A DNA stretch of 64,000 bases from AWTP1-13 sp963840445 (GCA_963840445.1 CAWIZC010000001.1:141907-205906), one strand, 5' to 3'. Counted from the stretch's first letter, positions 51,628 through 62,846 are shown. Notes: generated by a model not told the origin, from the letters alone. Program-made: numbers and translations.

Positions 51628-52515
51628 CTAGAGCGCCTCGGCGCCGGAGATGATCTCGATCAGCTCCTTGGTGATGTTGGCCTGGCGCTGACGGTTGTAC
51701 CGGATGGTAAGCTTGTTGATCATGTCGCCGGCGTTGCGCGTAGCATTGTCCATGGCGGACATGCGCGCGCCTTGCTCGCTGGCGGCATTCTCCAGCAGGC
51801 CGCGGAAGATCTGCGTGGCGATGTTGCGGGCGATCAAGGGGCCCAGAATCTCCTCCTGGCTCGGCTCGAACTCGTGCACGGCCTGAGATTTAGGCACCTG
51901 CGCAGCGGCGGCCTGGCCCGGCAAATGCGCGGGGATCAGCTGCAACGCGGTCGGCTTCTGCGCGATCACCGATTTGAACTCGGAGAAGTACAGCGTGCAA
52001 ACGTCGAACTCGCCAGCCGCGAACATGGCGAGCACCTTGTCGGCAATAGCCTCGGCATTGACGTAGGCAAGCTGCTTGACGGACTTCAGGTCGACGCGGT
52101 CGACGACGGTGCGGCCCCAGTCGCGGCGCAGCGCGTCGGCGCCCTTGCGGCCGACCATCAACATCTTGACGGTCTTGCCGGCGCTCGCGAGCCTCAGCGC
52201 GTCCTGGCGCGCGAGGCGGGCGATGTTGGAGTTGAAACCGCCGCACAGACCGCGCTCGGCCGTCATCACCACCAGCAGGTGCACCTGATCCTTGCCGGTG
52301 CCGGCCAGCAGCGGCGAGGCGCCTGCCTTGTCCGTGATGTTGGCGTTGACGTTGCCGAGCACGCGCGCCATGCGCTCTGCGTAGGGGCGCGCGGCAGTGG
52401 CGGCCTCCTGGGCGCGGCGCAGCTTGGCGGCAGCCACCATCTGCATGGCCTTGGTAATCTTGCGCGTCGCCTTCACGGAGGCGATGCGGTTGCGCATGTC
52501 TTTCAAGGAGGCCAT
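51628..52515 (-). CDS. atpG: F1 ATP synthase gamma subunit
   Basis: A 295-residue rotor subunit: MASLKDMRNRIASVKATRKITKAMQMVAAAKLRRAQEAA is the conserved N-terminal helix, and the C-terminus reads ATRNAGDMINKLTIRYNRQRQANITKELIEIISGAEAL. It lies between atpA and atpD in the usual order. Confidence 0.98.
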   Translation of the reverse strand: MASLKDMRNRIASVKATRKITKAMQMVAAAKLRRAQEAATAARPYAERMARVLGNVNANITDKAGASPLLAGTGKDQVHLLVVMTAERGLCGGFNSNIARLARQDALRLASAGKTVKMLMVGRKGADALRRDWGRTVVDRVDLKSVKQLAYVNAEAIADKVLAMFAAGEFDVCTLYFSEFKSVIAQKPTALQLIPAHLPGQAAAAQVPKSQAVHEFEPSQEEILGPLIARNIATQIFRGLLENAASEQGARMSAMDNATRNAGDMINKLTIRYNRQRQANITKELIEIISGAEAL

Positions 52516-52555
52516 GGGAGCCTTCGCAGATGACGGCCAGCGCCGCGCTTGTGCC

Positions 52556-54084
<1,529 letters not shown>

Positions 54085-54085
<1 letters not shown>

Positions 54086-54645
54086 CAGCTGATACCTTTC
54101 ATCGCGACTTTGAGGTTGTTGAGCTTGGTTCTGAGCGAGCTGTCGATCATGCGGCTGCCGACTTTGACAATCAGCCCGCCTAGCAGGTTAGGATCGACGC
54201 GCGTATTGATCTGCACGTTCTTGCCGATCGAGGTCTTCAGGCTATCGGACAGAACCTGCATCTGCGCCGGGGTGAGAGCATGGGCGGTGGCCACATCGGC
54301 ACTCACCTCGCCCCGCTCGCGCGCCAGCAGGGCGCGGAAGGTCTTGAGGATGTCGGACACGGCGTACAGGCGCCGGTTGCGGGCGATCAGCCTGAAAAAG
54401 TTACTGGTGAGACCCGAGATGCCGGCCTTGGCCAGCAGCGCCGTCAGGGCACGCATCTGATCGTCCGCCGAGATGACAGGGCTACGCACCAACCGGCGCA
54501 GATCCTCGCTCTCGCCCAACAAGGCCTGGAAGGCCTTGACGTCCGCCTCCACCGTCTCGATTTGCCGCTGATCCTTGGCCAGCTCGAACAGCGCGGCAGC
54601 GTAGCGCCCCGCCATGCCGGCCATCATGGGATCGTCCGTCGACAC
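54085..54645 (-). CDS. atpH: F1 ATP synthase delta subunit
   Basis: A 186-residue stator subunit: AGRYAAALFELAKDQRQIETVEADVKAFQALLGESEDLRRLVRSPVISADDQMRAL and the final DPNLLGGLIVKVGSRMIDSSLRTKLNNL, both characteristic. It connects F1 to the peripheral stalk. It heads this operon; the Fo genes are elsewhere, as usual in alphaproteobacteria. Confidence 0.97.
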
Positions 54646-54852
54646 GTGAAATCTCTAGCCCCGCAAAGGAGATCAGCTTGGAAGCGCAGCCGGCTGCAAG
54701 GGCCGCGCGACACGAACCCGCGGCGGTAGCTGCCCGTGCCCCGCCCAGTGCAGCCCGCGCATACCACGCGGCGAGCGGCGCAGCAACCGGGCGCGTGTGT
54801 ATGGAATGCCGCATCGGGAGGAATGCGTGCGCCCTGCGCAGGCGTCAAAGCG

Positions 54853-54907
54853 GGCAGGAGCGGTCCTGCCTCACCCCGGTCCCGGCTCCGAGCTGGGCTC
54901 GGGCCGG
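54853..54907 (-). terminator. Tandem hairpins downstream of the PDZ-WD40-caspase gene
   Basis: Downstream of the stop at 54930 the minus strand holds an imperfect stem (CCCGGC, bulge, CCGAGC with its complement, 54881-54907) and then a perfect 7-bp stem GGCAGGA/TCCTGCC with a four-base loop (54853-54870), followed by CGCTTTG. A probable terminator pair between this gene and atpH. Confidence 0.5.
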
Positions 54908-54929
54908 GATGGCAGGTGATGATCGCGAT

Positions 54930-57900
54930 TCACCACCTGGCCAGCACGTAGTCCTCGGCGTCGCGGCCCTTGAAGTACTGCGGCTCCTGCTCGCCGCGCA
55001 GGGTCTTGGCCAGCTCGTCGACCCGCTTGACCACGTACTCGGCCAGCTCCTTGGTCGACAGCTCGCGCTTGGCCGTGCCCTTGCCCTCCAGACCCTCCAC
55101 CACCGCGTAGGTGAACAGCCCGTGGCCGAGGTTGGAGTCCTCCATCGCCTCCTGGTCGAAGCGCGCCGCCGTGTAGGCGATGATGTTGGCGTGATAGGCC
55201 GCGTTGCCGAGCTTCTGGTTGTAGGCGTTGCCCGAGTGGCAGGTGTCGATGAACAGCACGCGCCGGCCCTTGGCCGATTCCACCGCCTCCTGGATGACCT
55301 GCCAGGGCACCACCGTGGCGCCGCGGAAGCCTTCGCCGACCCGCTCCGCGTCGGTGGCAAGGAAGCGGTAGCTCGGCCCGTCGTTGAAGCCGTGCCCGGC
55401 GATGAACAGCATCACCGTGTCCGTCTCCTTGGCCTGCTTCAGCAGGTCGATGGCGTCCAGGATGTTGTTGGCGGTCGGCAGCTCGGTCCAGTTGGCGCCG
55501 TTGATCAGCATGCGCTTGACCACCTTGGAGTGCGCAGGACCAAGCCGCCGCTCGGCCGCCTCCACCCACTTGCGGGCGTCGGCGCCCGAGTACCTGAGGT
55601 CGCAGGTGCCGTTGCCGGTCGCCCCGCAGGTCTGGCCAAGGCGCGGGTACTGGTCGACGCCGATGGCCAGGATGTACAGCGTGCCGCGCTCGTCCAGCAC
55701 GCCCTCGCCCTCCTGGGTGAGGGTGGTCGTCTCGGCCTTGTCGCCGATGTCGTTGCTGAGCGTGATGCGGATGTCGTTGCGGCCCTTGCCGAGCGGGATG
55801 TCGAGCGTGCGCAGGCCGGCCGAGAAGCCGCCGGTGCCCATCTCAGGGGTGATCTCGTCGACCTGGCGGCCGTTGACCTGCACGCGGATCACCTTGATGG
55901 GATCGCGCACCGCCTCCACGTCGATCTTCACCTCGGCCCGGCCGCTGCGCAGGCTGGAGCCGGCGGCCGGCGAGACGATGCGGAACTTCGGCACCGGCCG
56001 CGCCAGCAGGTCGGCCAGCTTGAAGGTGGTGCCGAACAACTCGCGCACTGCCCGCTCGGCTGACGCCAGGATGATGGCCTTCTCGACGATGTCCGGCCGG
56101 TTCAGGTGCGTGCGCAGCTGATCCGCACCCACGTAATCCGCGGCGTTGTCGGGGCCTTTGTTCATCTGCCAGCCGACGATGGTGTCGGCACCCGGCGAGC
56201 CCATGTAGTAGCCCTGCGGCGTCCAAGTCACCCACTCGCCGTCAACGCCGCGGAACAGGGTAACGATCAGCTCACGGGTCTGCAGATTCCACAGGCGGAC
56301 GGTCTGATCGCCGGCGCCGGAGATCAGATAGCGGCCATCGGCAGACGGCGCCAACGCCCAGATCACGCTTTGATGGCCGATGAAGTCGCCGATCTTCTTG
56401 CCGGTCAGATCGTAGGCCTGGATGGTTCCGTTGGCGTCGCCCGAGATGATGGTCTGTCCATCCGGCGTGAAGGAATAGGACCAGTGGCCGTAGCCTGACG
56501 TCGGATCGCGCTGGATCGAGGCGACGGTCTTGCCGTCCTTCTGGATGTCGAGGAAGGCGTCGTAGCCGAAGTCGCCGCCCTTGCGATGCACCAGCGAATA
56601 CGAGCCGTAGGTCGTGAACGCCCGCACGAAGCTCGACGGGTCGACCACGGTCTCGGGCTGGCCGAGAGGCTGCTTGGAGGCAGGCAACCGCAGCTGCAAT
56701 TCCAGAGGCCCGCGGGCGTTGTGCGATACAAATTGCGGGGACTGCCCCCACGCTATCGTCTGGCCGTCACGTGCAAAGCCGACCGACCAGGTGTTCTTGC
56801 CCGTCCCTTCCAGGATCTGGCGGCCCTGACCCGTTCTGGTCTCCCAGATATGGATCGGATAGGCGTTGCCGCCGGCCGTCGCCACCAGACGCCCGTCCGG
56901 GCTGATGGCGGACGCGACGACGACGTTGTCGTGCTTGGTGTAGGTGGCGACGGTCTTGCCTGTGGCGACCTCCCAAACGAAGGCGACCGCCGTTCCGCCG
57001 GTGCCCGATACCAGCAACTTGCCGTCCGGCGTGAAGTTCAGTGATCCAACCAGCGCACCTTGATTCTGGATGCTGCGGATGTAGCGACCGCTTCGGCCGT
57101 CCCAGAGGCGGGTCTCGCCGTCCCAGCCGCCGGTCGCCAGCGTTCCGTCGGTCGGGGAGACCGCCAGGGACTGAACTTTGTCCTTGTGGCCGGTCAGCGT
57201 CATCATCTCCTTGCCGTCGCGCACCGACCACATCTTGACGGTCCGGTCGTAGCCGCCCGAATAGGCGCGCTCCTTGTCCGGCGAGAAGCCCAGCGCGTAG
57301 ATCTGGTCGGTGTGGCCGCGCAGCTGATGCAGCATCTTGCGGTTCTCGACATCCCAGATGATCGCTGTGAGATCCTGCAGGCCGCTGCCGGACATCAGCA
57401 GTTTGCCGTCGCGCGAGAAGGCAAGACCGCTCACCACGCCGACATGGCCCTTGTTGAGTAGCGCCACCAGCCGGCCCGTTGAGAAGTCGAACAGGCGGAT
57501 TTCGCCGCAGCGGCCCGCGCACTCCTTGTGCAGCCAGCCACCCGCCGCGACCCAGCGGCCATCGGGCGACAGCGCCATGGAGAAGTACTTGCCCTCGTGG
57601 CTCGGGCCGACGTTGCCGCGAATGATGCGAACCGTCTTGCCGCTCTGCCAGTCCCAGACACGGATCGTCTTGTCGTCCGAGGCGGACACCAGCTGCTTGC
57701 CGTCGGGCGTGAAAGCAATGCCCTTGATCAGCGCCATGTGCGCGCCGGTATCGAGCTGCAGGATCGGCACATCGTTGGCGTCGATCACTTGCTGCTGCTG
57801 GGCCTGCTCGACGGGCCGGCGGCCGAGCGTGACGCTCACGCTGCGCTCCCTGCCGTCGCGCAGCAGTCTGAGCCTCACCTGGGCGCCGGCGCCCTTGTTG

Positions 57901-58178
57901 GCAACGCCGGCGATGAAGCCATCCTTGTTCTCGACCTCGACGCCGTCCATCACGAGGATGATGTCGTTGGCGAGAATGCCGCCGGTTGCGCCCGGTCCGC
58001 CGTCGCGCGGCTTGGTCACGCGAACGCCGTGGGGCGACTCCCAGCCAAGCTTATCGGCCTCCTCCTTGGTGACGTCTTGCAGATCGAGCCCGAGGTAGCC
58101 CTTGTTGTCCTGTGCGCAGACAGGAGCGGCGATCAGCAGAACAAACGTCGCAACAAGCAGGCGGATAACACCACGCAT
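54930..58178 (-). CDS. PDZ-WD40-caspase fusion protein, secreted
   Basis: A 1082-residue protein with a signal peptide (RGVIRLLVATFVLLIAAPVCA). A PDZ-like domain follows (about residues 25-120: GYLGLDLQDVTKEEADKLGWESPHGVRV, then GGILANDIILVMDGVEVENKDG). About ten WD40-type repeats fill residues 140-640 (for example ISASDDKTIRVWDWQ-like LVSASDDKTIRVWDWQSG, then GHVGVVSGLAFSRDGKLLMSGSG). A caspase domain ends the protein, with His929 (IAGHG) and Cys980 (FIDTCHSG), both catalytic residues present. ATG 58178 keeps the signal peptide; a TTG at 58199 opens the frame. It lies upstream of atpH on the same strand. Confidence 0.9.
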   Translation of the reverse strand: MRGVIRLLVATFVLLIAAPVCAQDNKGYLGLDLQDVTKEEADKLGWESPHGVRVTKPRDGGPGATGGILANDIILVMDGVEVENKDGFIAGVANKGAGAQVRLRLLRDGRERSVSVTLGRRPVEQAQQQQVIDANDVPILQLDTGAHMALIKGIAFTPDGKQLVSASDDKTIRVWDWQSGKTVRIIRGNVGPSHEGKYFSMALSPDGRWVAAGGWLHKECAGRCGEIRLFDFSTGRLVALLNKGHVGVVSGLAFSRDGKLLMSGSGLQDLTAIIWDVENRKMLHQLRGHTDQIYALGFSPDKERAYSGGYDRTVKMWSVRDGKEMMTLTGHKDKVQSLAVSPTDGTLATGGWDGETRLWDGRSGRYIRSIQNQGALVGSLNFTPDGKLLVSGTGGTAVAFVWEVATGKTVATYTKHDNVVVASAISPDGRLVATAGGNAYPIHIWETRTGQGRQILEGTGKNTWSVGFARDGQTIAWGQSPQFVSHNARGPLELQLRLPASKQPLGQPETVVDPSSFVRAFTTYGSYSLVHRKGGDFGYDAFLDIQKDGKTVASIQRDPTSGYGHWSYSFTPDGQTIISGDANGTIQAYDLTGKKIGDFIGHQSVIWALAPSADGRYLISGAGDQTVRLWNLQTRELIVTLFRGVDGEWVTWTPQGYYMGSPGADTIVGWQMNKGPDNAADYVGADQLRTHLNRPDIVEKAIILASAERAVRELFGTTFKLADLLARPVPKFRIVSPAAGSSLRSGRAEVKIDVEAVRDPIKVIRVQVNGRQVDEITPEMGTGGFSAGLRTLDIPLGKGRNDIRITLSNDIGDKAETTTLTQEGEGVLDERGTLYILAIGVDQYPRLGQTCGATGNGTCDLRYSGADARKWVEAAERRLGPAHSKVVKRMLINGANWTELPTANNILDAIDLLKQAKETDTVMLFIAGHGFNDGPSYRFLATDAERVGEGFRGATVVPWQVIQEAVESAKGRRVLFIDTCHSGNAYNQKLGNAAYHANIIAYTAARFDQEAMEDSNLGHGLFTYAVVEGLEGKGTAKRELSTKELAEYVVKRVDELAKTLRGEQEPQYFKGRDAEDYVLARW

Positions 58179-58349
58179 AAGGTCTACCCCCAATTGCAAT
58201 ATGGCGACACTTTACAAGTAAGCCCGACAAACGAAACACCTGGGCGTCTTCCGGCGCAGACGTCTCCTGATTCCAACGCCATGTCGACTCTGCGACGGGC
58301 CCGCACGTAATCACTGCAGGATTGCGGTTGCCTATAATCTAGACATATA

Positions 58350-58368
58350 CTGCCATTTATGTAGGCAG
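58350..58368 (+). promoter_or_regulatory. Inverted repeat CTGCC-GGCAG near a TATAAT
   Basis: TATAAT lies at 58333-58338 and the inverted repeat CTGCC-ATTTATGTA-GGCAG at 58350-58368, about 18 bases before the ATG at 58386. It would sit at the transcription start, where a repressor could bind. No good -35 is seen, so this is a weak call. Confidence 0.3.
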
Positions 58369-58385
58369 ATTCCGCCGGCTTTTCG

Positions 58386-58760
58386 ATGAGCAAAGCCCGC
58401 ATAGTCATGGAGATCGTGACGCTGCTACAGGGCACGCCTGTGGACGAATTTGCACGCCAGAACCTGTCCGCAGATGACAACAGGGTGGTCGTGAAATGCG
58501 CTCTCAATACGACCGTCGCGAGCCCTGCCGGTCAACTCTGCAAGCGCAGCATCGCCACTGCCTTGCGCCGGTATTCCTATCGCTTCTCGTCCGCGCAAAT
58601 CACGGTGCTGGCTGACCTCTACGCCACCGCCCTGGAACAGCTGGAGCCGGAGGCCGTGCCCGCCGTCCGCGAGCACATGTGCGACGCGGGCTCGGAGGAG
58701 GCTCGGCGCGATGCCGTGGCGGCGCAGGCTGTCTGCGAGCGGCTCTCCTCCAATTCGTGA
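58386..58760 (+). CDS. Hypothetical soluble protein (124 aa)
   Basis: The 124-residue protein is mostly helical by eye: ARIVMEIVTLLQGTPVDEFARQNLS, ALRRYSYRFSSAQITVLADLYATALEQLEPEAVPAVREHMC, and ARRDAVAAQAVCERL. Three cysteines are present. No family is recognised. A clear inverted repeat and TATAAT precede it. Confidence 0.6.
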   Translation: MSKARIVMEIVTLLQGTPVDEFARQNLSADDNRVVVKCALNTTVASPAGQLCKRSIATALRRYSYRFSSAQITVLADLYATALEQLEPEAVPAVREHMCDAGSEEARRDAVAAQAVCERLSSNS

Positions 58761-58875
58761 ACATCCGCGCGCACCCGTGCATGCCTGACCAGCCGGTGCG
58801 TGCTGTTGACAGCCTGGGCGGGGTAGGACAGGCCTTGTGCCTAATTCTTGACCCCGCGACCTTGGAATCCGTCGT

Positions 58876-60138
58876 ATGCGCGCGCCTGTGCCTTCAGACG
58901 ATCGATCGCGCCTGATCCTGCCCCTGCTCGGCTGGCTGGCGGGAGCCGTGTTCTTCTTCTACGCCTGGGTGTTGCGCGTAGCTCCGAGCGTGATGGTCGT
59001 GGAGCTGATGCGCGATTTCAGCGTCGGCGCCGCCGTGCTGGGGCATCTGTCAGCTGCCTACTTCTACGGCTATGCCGGCATGCAGATCCCGGTCGGCATC
59101 CTGCTCGACCGCTTCGGCCCCAGGCGCCTCATGACGGTCGCCGCCTTCGTCTGCGCGGGCGGCTGCGTGCTGTTTGCGACCGGCGAGACGCTCGCTGCCG
59201 CCACCGCCGGTCGCATCCTGATCGGCGCCTCGGCCGCTTTCAGCCTGGTCGGCGCCATGGCCGTTGCGGGCCAGTGGTTTTCCCCGTCTCGCTTCGCGCT
59301 GCTTTCGGGCCTGGCCATGGCGGCGGGCATGGCCGGCGGCGTGTTCGGCCAGGCGCCGTTGCGATTGGTGGTGGAGGCTTCCGACTGGCGCACCGCCACC
59401 CTGCTGCTGGCCCTGGCAGGTGTGGTGCTCGGCGTGGCCATCTGGGCCACCGTGCGCGACAAGTGGCGGGGCAAGGGCGGTATCGGCAATGTACTATCCG
59501 GTCTCGGTGTCGTGCTGCGCCATCGGCAGACTTGGCTGATCGCGCTGACCGGACTTGCCACCTCCTCGCCGCTGCTCGGCTTTGCGGGACTGTGGGGCGT
59601 GCCGTTTCTCGAGACTGCCTACGCGCTGCCGCGCACATCCGCGGCCACCCTGACGTCGACGCTGATCGCCGGCTGGGGCTTCGGCGCTCCGACATTCGGC
59701 TGGCTGTCGGATCGTATCGGACGCCGCAAGGCACCGCTGGTGGTCGGGCTGGTGCTGCAATCGGCTGCGTTTGCCGCGCTGGTCTATATCCCGGGTCTGC
59801 CCATACCTGCTCTGGCTACCCTGTGCTTTCTGGTCGGCTTCCTCGGCGCCGCGCAGATCCTGTGCTTCGCGCTGGTCAAGGACAACCATCCCGCGGCGCT
59901 GAGCGGCACGGCCATCGGCTTCCTCAACGGCATTGTCACAGGAGCCGGAGCTCTGTTTCAGCCGCTGGTCGGCCTGTTGCTGGACATGGCCTGGAAGGGA
60001 CAGACGTCGCTTGGTGCGCGGGTCTACGAGGCGGACGACTACCGCGTTGCATTCGCGTCGGTGCTCGTGTGCAGCACCATCGGCTTGGCCTGCCTGCTGG
60101 CGGTGCGCGAGACCTACTGTCGCGCGCAAGCTCCGTAG
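58876..60138 (+). CDS. MFS transporter
   Basis: A 420-residue major facilitator protein with about twelve helices. The loop after helix 2 reads GILLDRFGPRRLMTVAAF (MFS motif A) and its repeat in the second half reads GWLSDRIGRRKAPLV. The N-terminus starts LILPLLGWLAGAVFFFYAWVLRVAPSVMV, a pattern of the anion or nitrate-like MFS group. The substrate is unknown. It is followed by the pirin gene 102 bases on. Confidence 0.88.
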   Translation: MRAPVPSDDRSRLILPLLGWLAGAVFFFYAWVLRVAPSVMVVELMRDFSVGAAVLGHLSAAYFYGYAGMQIPVGILLDRFGPRRLMTVAAFVCAGGCVLFATGETLAAATAGRILIGASAAFSLVGAMAVAGQWFSPSRFALLSGLAMAAGMAGGVFGQAPLRLVVEASDWRTATLLLALAGVVLGVAIWATVRDKWRGKGGIGNVLSGLGVVLRHRQTWLIALTGLATSSPLLGFAGLWGVPFLETAYALPRTSAATLTSTLIAGWGFGAPTFGWLSDRIGRRKAPLVVGLVLQSAAFAALVYIPGLPIPALATLCFLVGFLGAAQILCFALVKDNHPAALSGTAIGFLNGIVTGAGALFQPLVGLLLDMAWKGQTSLGARVYEADDYRVAFASVLVCSTIGLACLLAVRETYCRAQAP

Positions 60139-60240
60139 TCGCCCCGCATCACAATGTCGGCAAGGCCCCGCAAAATAGGCTCGCGGGAAATGGGCGCCGT
60201 GCCAGAATGACGCCACGCACAGGCAACAGGAATATCGGCC

Positions 60241-61158
60241 ATGAGCTGGATGCCATCGAGCGACCCCACCCTCGGAGATCCCCACTCCTGCGATGCTCTC
60301 GACCTTGTCATCGTGCCGCGGGCGCGCGACCTCGGCGGCTTCGAGGTGCGGCGTGCGCTGCCGCACGGCAAGCGGCAGATGGTCGGGCCCTTCATCTTCT
60401 TCGACCAGATGGGGCCGGTGCAGTTCATTGCCGGACAGGGGATGGACGTGCGGCCGCATCCGCACATCGGCCTGGCCACCGTCACCTATCTGTTCGACGG
60501 CCGCATCATGCACCGTGACAGCGAGGGCAACGCGCTGGAGATCACGCCCGGCGCCATGAACCTGATGACCGCTGGCCGCGGCATCGCCCATTCCGAACGC
60601 ACGCCGGCAACCGTCCGCAGCAGTGGCGGCGGCATGTACGGCATCCAGAGTTGGATCGCGCTGCCCGAGACGCATGAGGAGATCGACCCGTCGTTCCAGC
60701 ACTTCGATGCCACCGATCTGCCGGTCGTCGAGGACAACGGCGTGTGGGCCCGTGTCATCGCCGGGTCGGCATTCGGGAAGTCATCGCCGGTCGGCATGCA
60801 CTCGCCGTGGCTGTACGTGGAGGTGGTGCTGGCGGCAGGCGCCAGCGCTCCGCTCGATGCCGACCAGGAAGAGCGGGCCATCTACGTCGTTGACGGTGAG
60901 ATCGAGGTCGCCGGACAGTCGTTCGAAGGCCCGCGGCTGCTGATCTTCCGGCCGGGCGACCGCATCACCGTGCGCGCTACCCGCCCAGCACGCCTACTCT
61001 ATCTGGGCGGCGCCGCCATGGAGGGGCCGCGTTACATCTGGTGGAATTTCGTCTCGTCGCGCAAGGAGCGCATCGAGCAGGCCAAGGAAGAGTGGAAGAC
61101 TGGCCGGTTCAAGCCGGTGCCGGGCGAAACGGAATTCATCCCGCTGCCACAGAGCTAG
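60241..61158 (+). CDS. Pirin-family cupin protein
   Basis: A 305-residue two-cupin protein: RDLGGFEVRRALPHGKRQMVGPFIFFDQMGP, then HPHIGLATVTYLFDGRIMHRDSEGN, GRGIAHSERTP and a C-terminal cupin. The His-rich metal site of pirins (HPHIG and later HSE) is visible, so it probably binds iron. Pirins act in transcription regulation or as quercetinases; the role here is unknown. AGGAA precedes the ATG. Confidence 0.92.
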   Translation: MSWMPSSDPTLGDPHSCDALDLVIVPRARDLGGFEVRRALPHGKRQMVGPFIFFDQMGPVQFIAGQGMDVRPHPHIGLATVTYLFDGRIMHRDSEGNALEITPGAMNLMTAGRGIAHSERTPATVRSSGGGMYGIQSWIALPETHEEIDPSFQHFDATDLPVVEDNGVWARVIAGSAFGKSSPVGMHSPWLYVEVVLAAGASAPLDADQEERAIYVVDGEIEVAGQSFEGPRLLIFRPGDRITVRATRPARLLYLGGAAMEGPRYIWWNFVSSRKERIEQAKEEWKTGRFKPVPGETEFIPLPQS

Positions 61159-61205
61159 CAAAACGCTCCGTCCTCGGTGAAGTAGGCAGGCCGGCGATGC
61201 GTCCG

Positions 61206-61409
61206 TCAATCGACGGGGTCGGCCTTTTCATCCGCACGGTGGTTTGCGTCCTCAATCATCCGCATCAGCTGCGTCACGTCAGCCGAATCTGACGTCACGC
61301 CAACGCTGCGGTCGCCCTGTGTGTTGGCGATGATGACGCTGGTTCCCCAGATGGCGATAATCGCTGTGACCAGGGCCGTGCTTGCAATGACAATGATTGT
61401 CTGGCGCAT
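61206..61409 (-). CDS. Small membrane protein (67 aa)
   Basis: The 67-residue protein has one N-terminal hydrophobic helix (TIIVIASTALVTAIIAIWGTSVIIANT) and a charged tail, DVTQLMRMIEDANHRADEKADPVD. AGGAG lies six bases before the ATG at 61409. No family is recognised. Confidence 0.6.
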   Translation of the reverse strand: MRQTIIVIASTALVTAIIAIWGTSVIIANTQGDRSVGVTSDSADVTQLMRMIEDANHRADEKADPVD

Positions 61410-61517
61410 TGGCTTGCTCCTGTCTATGCGGGCAACGCGTTTCTCGGCTCGTGCTGCGGCAATGCTGTCCGCGGCACGGGCCGAGAAGCAGTGCTGGAGC
61501 GCACGGACGATCTCGTC

Positions 61518-61634
61518 TTACGTGCGGCTGCGATCCAGCTCTTCATAGAAGCTCCTGGCATCGAAGGCGTTCGCGGACGCGGCGACAGCTGTCAGAGCCG
61601 ACAGAGCGATGAGCGTGGCAAGGATCGTCTTCAT
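61518..61634 (-). CDS. Small secreted peptide (38 aa)
   Basis: A 38-residue product from ATG 61634: MKTILATLIALSALTAVAASANA is a clean signal peptide, and the mature part is only about 16 residues (FDARSFYEELDRSRT). AGGAGG lies close before the ATG. Tiny proteins of this shape are common in alphaproteobacteria and of unknown function. A longer frame to 61709 lacks support. Confidence 0.65.
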   Translation of the reverse strand: MKTILATLIALSALTAVAASANAFDARSFYEELDRSRT

Positions 61635-61859
61635 GACGGACCTCCTGGGATTGGGCGGAGCGGGCAACACCATCGTCGCCGTCCGCCGGCCTCTCGGGGC
61701 CATGTGCACCCTGCAGCTTTGCCCGATGCCGGTCGTTGGGATTTGCCAAGGATGTGCAGGACTTCAAACGGACTGGCTCGACCCCGGCGGCGCTCCGCCT
61801 TAAATTCGGCTTGGCCGAGGTGTTCCATGCACGGATCATCGACGCATACGAGGGGGCCC

Positions 61860-62360
61860 ATGAACCGTCGATTTTTCGCGATACTATCTGTGTCCGTACT
61901 ATTGCTGCTTGAGGGCGGCGCATCGGGGAACCGTGCGCTCGCACAGGCAGCTGACCCGATCCTTGCCCTCGCGGGTCGTTGGGCTGGTGTCGCAACCCTT
62001 GTCCCAGCATCCGGGCCCAACCAGGCTTACAACTGTGTGGCGACCTATTTTCCGACCGACAACGGCGCGCGCCTCATCCAAAATCTGCGCTGCAAAAGCG
62101 AGAACTATCAGTTCGACGGAACCACGCAGCTGCAGATCGCGGCGGGCAAGATCACCGGTCGCTGGCAGGACAAGGTCAACAACATCGACGGCACGGTGAA
62201 CGGCACCGTCAAGCCCGACGGATTTGACATTCTCCTGAGCGGGGATTTCTTCGACGCCAAGATGACCGTGGCAAATGCTGCGTGCCAGCAGTCGGTCACG
62301 ATCGAGATCGAGGAGGGCCTGCCCGTGAAGAAAATCTCCGCGGTCCTCAAGAAATGCTGA
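61860..62360 (+). CDS. Secreted protein of unknown function (166 aa)
   Basis: The 166-residue protein has a signal peptide (RRFFAILSVSVLLLLEGGASGNRALA) and a mature domain that reads as beta strands: GRWAGVATLVPASG, CVATYFPTDNGARLIQNLRCKSENYQFDGTTQLQIAAGKITGRWQDKVNNIDGTVNGTVKPDGFDILLSGDFFDAKMTV. It looks like a small lipocalin-type barrel. No active site is evident. The start is preceded by GAGGGGG. Confidence 0.75.
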   Translation: MNRRFFAILSVSVLLLLEGGASGNRALAQAADPILALAGRWAGVATLVPASGPNQAYNCVATYFPTDNGARLIQNLRCKSENYQFDGTTQLQIAAGKITGRWQDKVNNIDGTVNGTVKPDGFDILLSGDFFDAKMTVANAACQQSVTIEIEEGLPVKKISAVLKKC

Positions 62361-62453
62361 TTGCCCTGCATTCGATGGCGAGCGCGGAGTGTGCCGCTTC
62401 GGGGCCGCGACAATAGCCTGGATTGCGTGGTGCGAACCTGGCAGGGCGCCGAG

Positions 62454-62846
62454 TCACCACGCGCTTGGCGCAGCAGTTTCGTGCTTGCGAGCCAAACCGC
62501 AAAGAGCGGTCGCGATCTCACCCGGCAAGGCCGGCTTCCGAATGATGGGAACTCCCGGCCACTCTCGCCGAACCGCTTCCGCGGAATGGCCGGTATGGAC
62601 TACGAACGGCAGCTCGCGCTGGACCAGGCGGCGGCAAACAGCAACGGCATCTTCATCGCCGAGTTGAAGATCGATGACCGCCCCCCACAGGTCGGGGTGT
62701 TGCGCCATATACGCGGCAGCTTCCAGATGTCCTGCCGTTATGACGCGCGCGCCGGCTTTTCGCAGATCGCATTCCAGCTGATAGGCGATCAGTGGTTCAT
62801 CCTCGACGAGAAGAAGCAGTCGATGAGAAATTGTGTCTCCAGACAT
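62454..62846 (-). CDS. Single-domain response regulator (receiver only)
   Basis: A 130-residue receiver domain without output domain. LLLVEDEPLIAYQLECDL has the acidic pocket (E15-D16), the phosphoacceptor is D59 in GAVIDLQLGDED, T85 is in VVHTGHS, and K104 is in IRKPALP. It likely receives phosphate from a histidine kinase encoded elsewhere and signals by protein binding. No partner kinase is nearby. Confidence 0.9.
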   Translation of the reverse strand: MSGDTISHRLLLLVEDEPLIAYQLECDLRKAGARVITAGHLEAAAYMAQHPDLWGAVIDLQLGDEDAVAVCRRLVQRELPFVVHTGHSAEAVRREWPGVPIIRKPALPGEIATALCGLARKHETAAPSAW

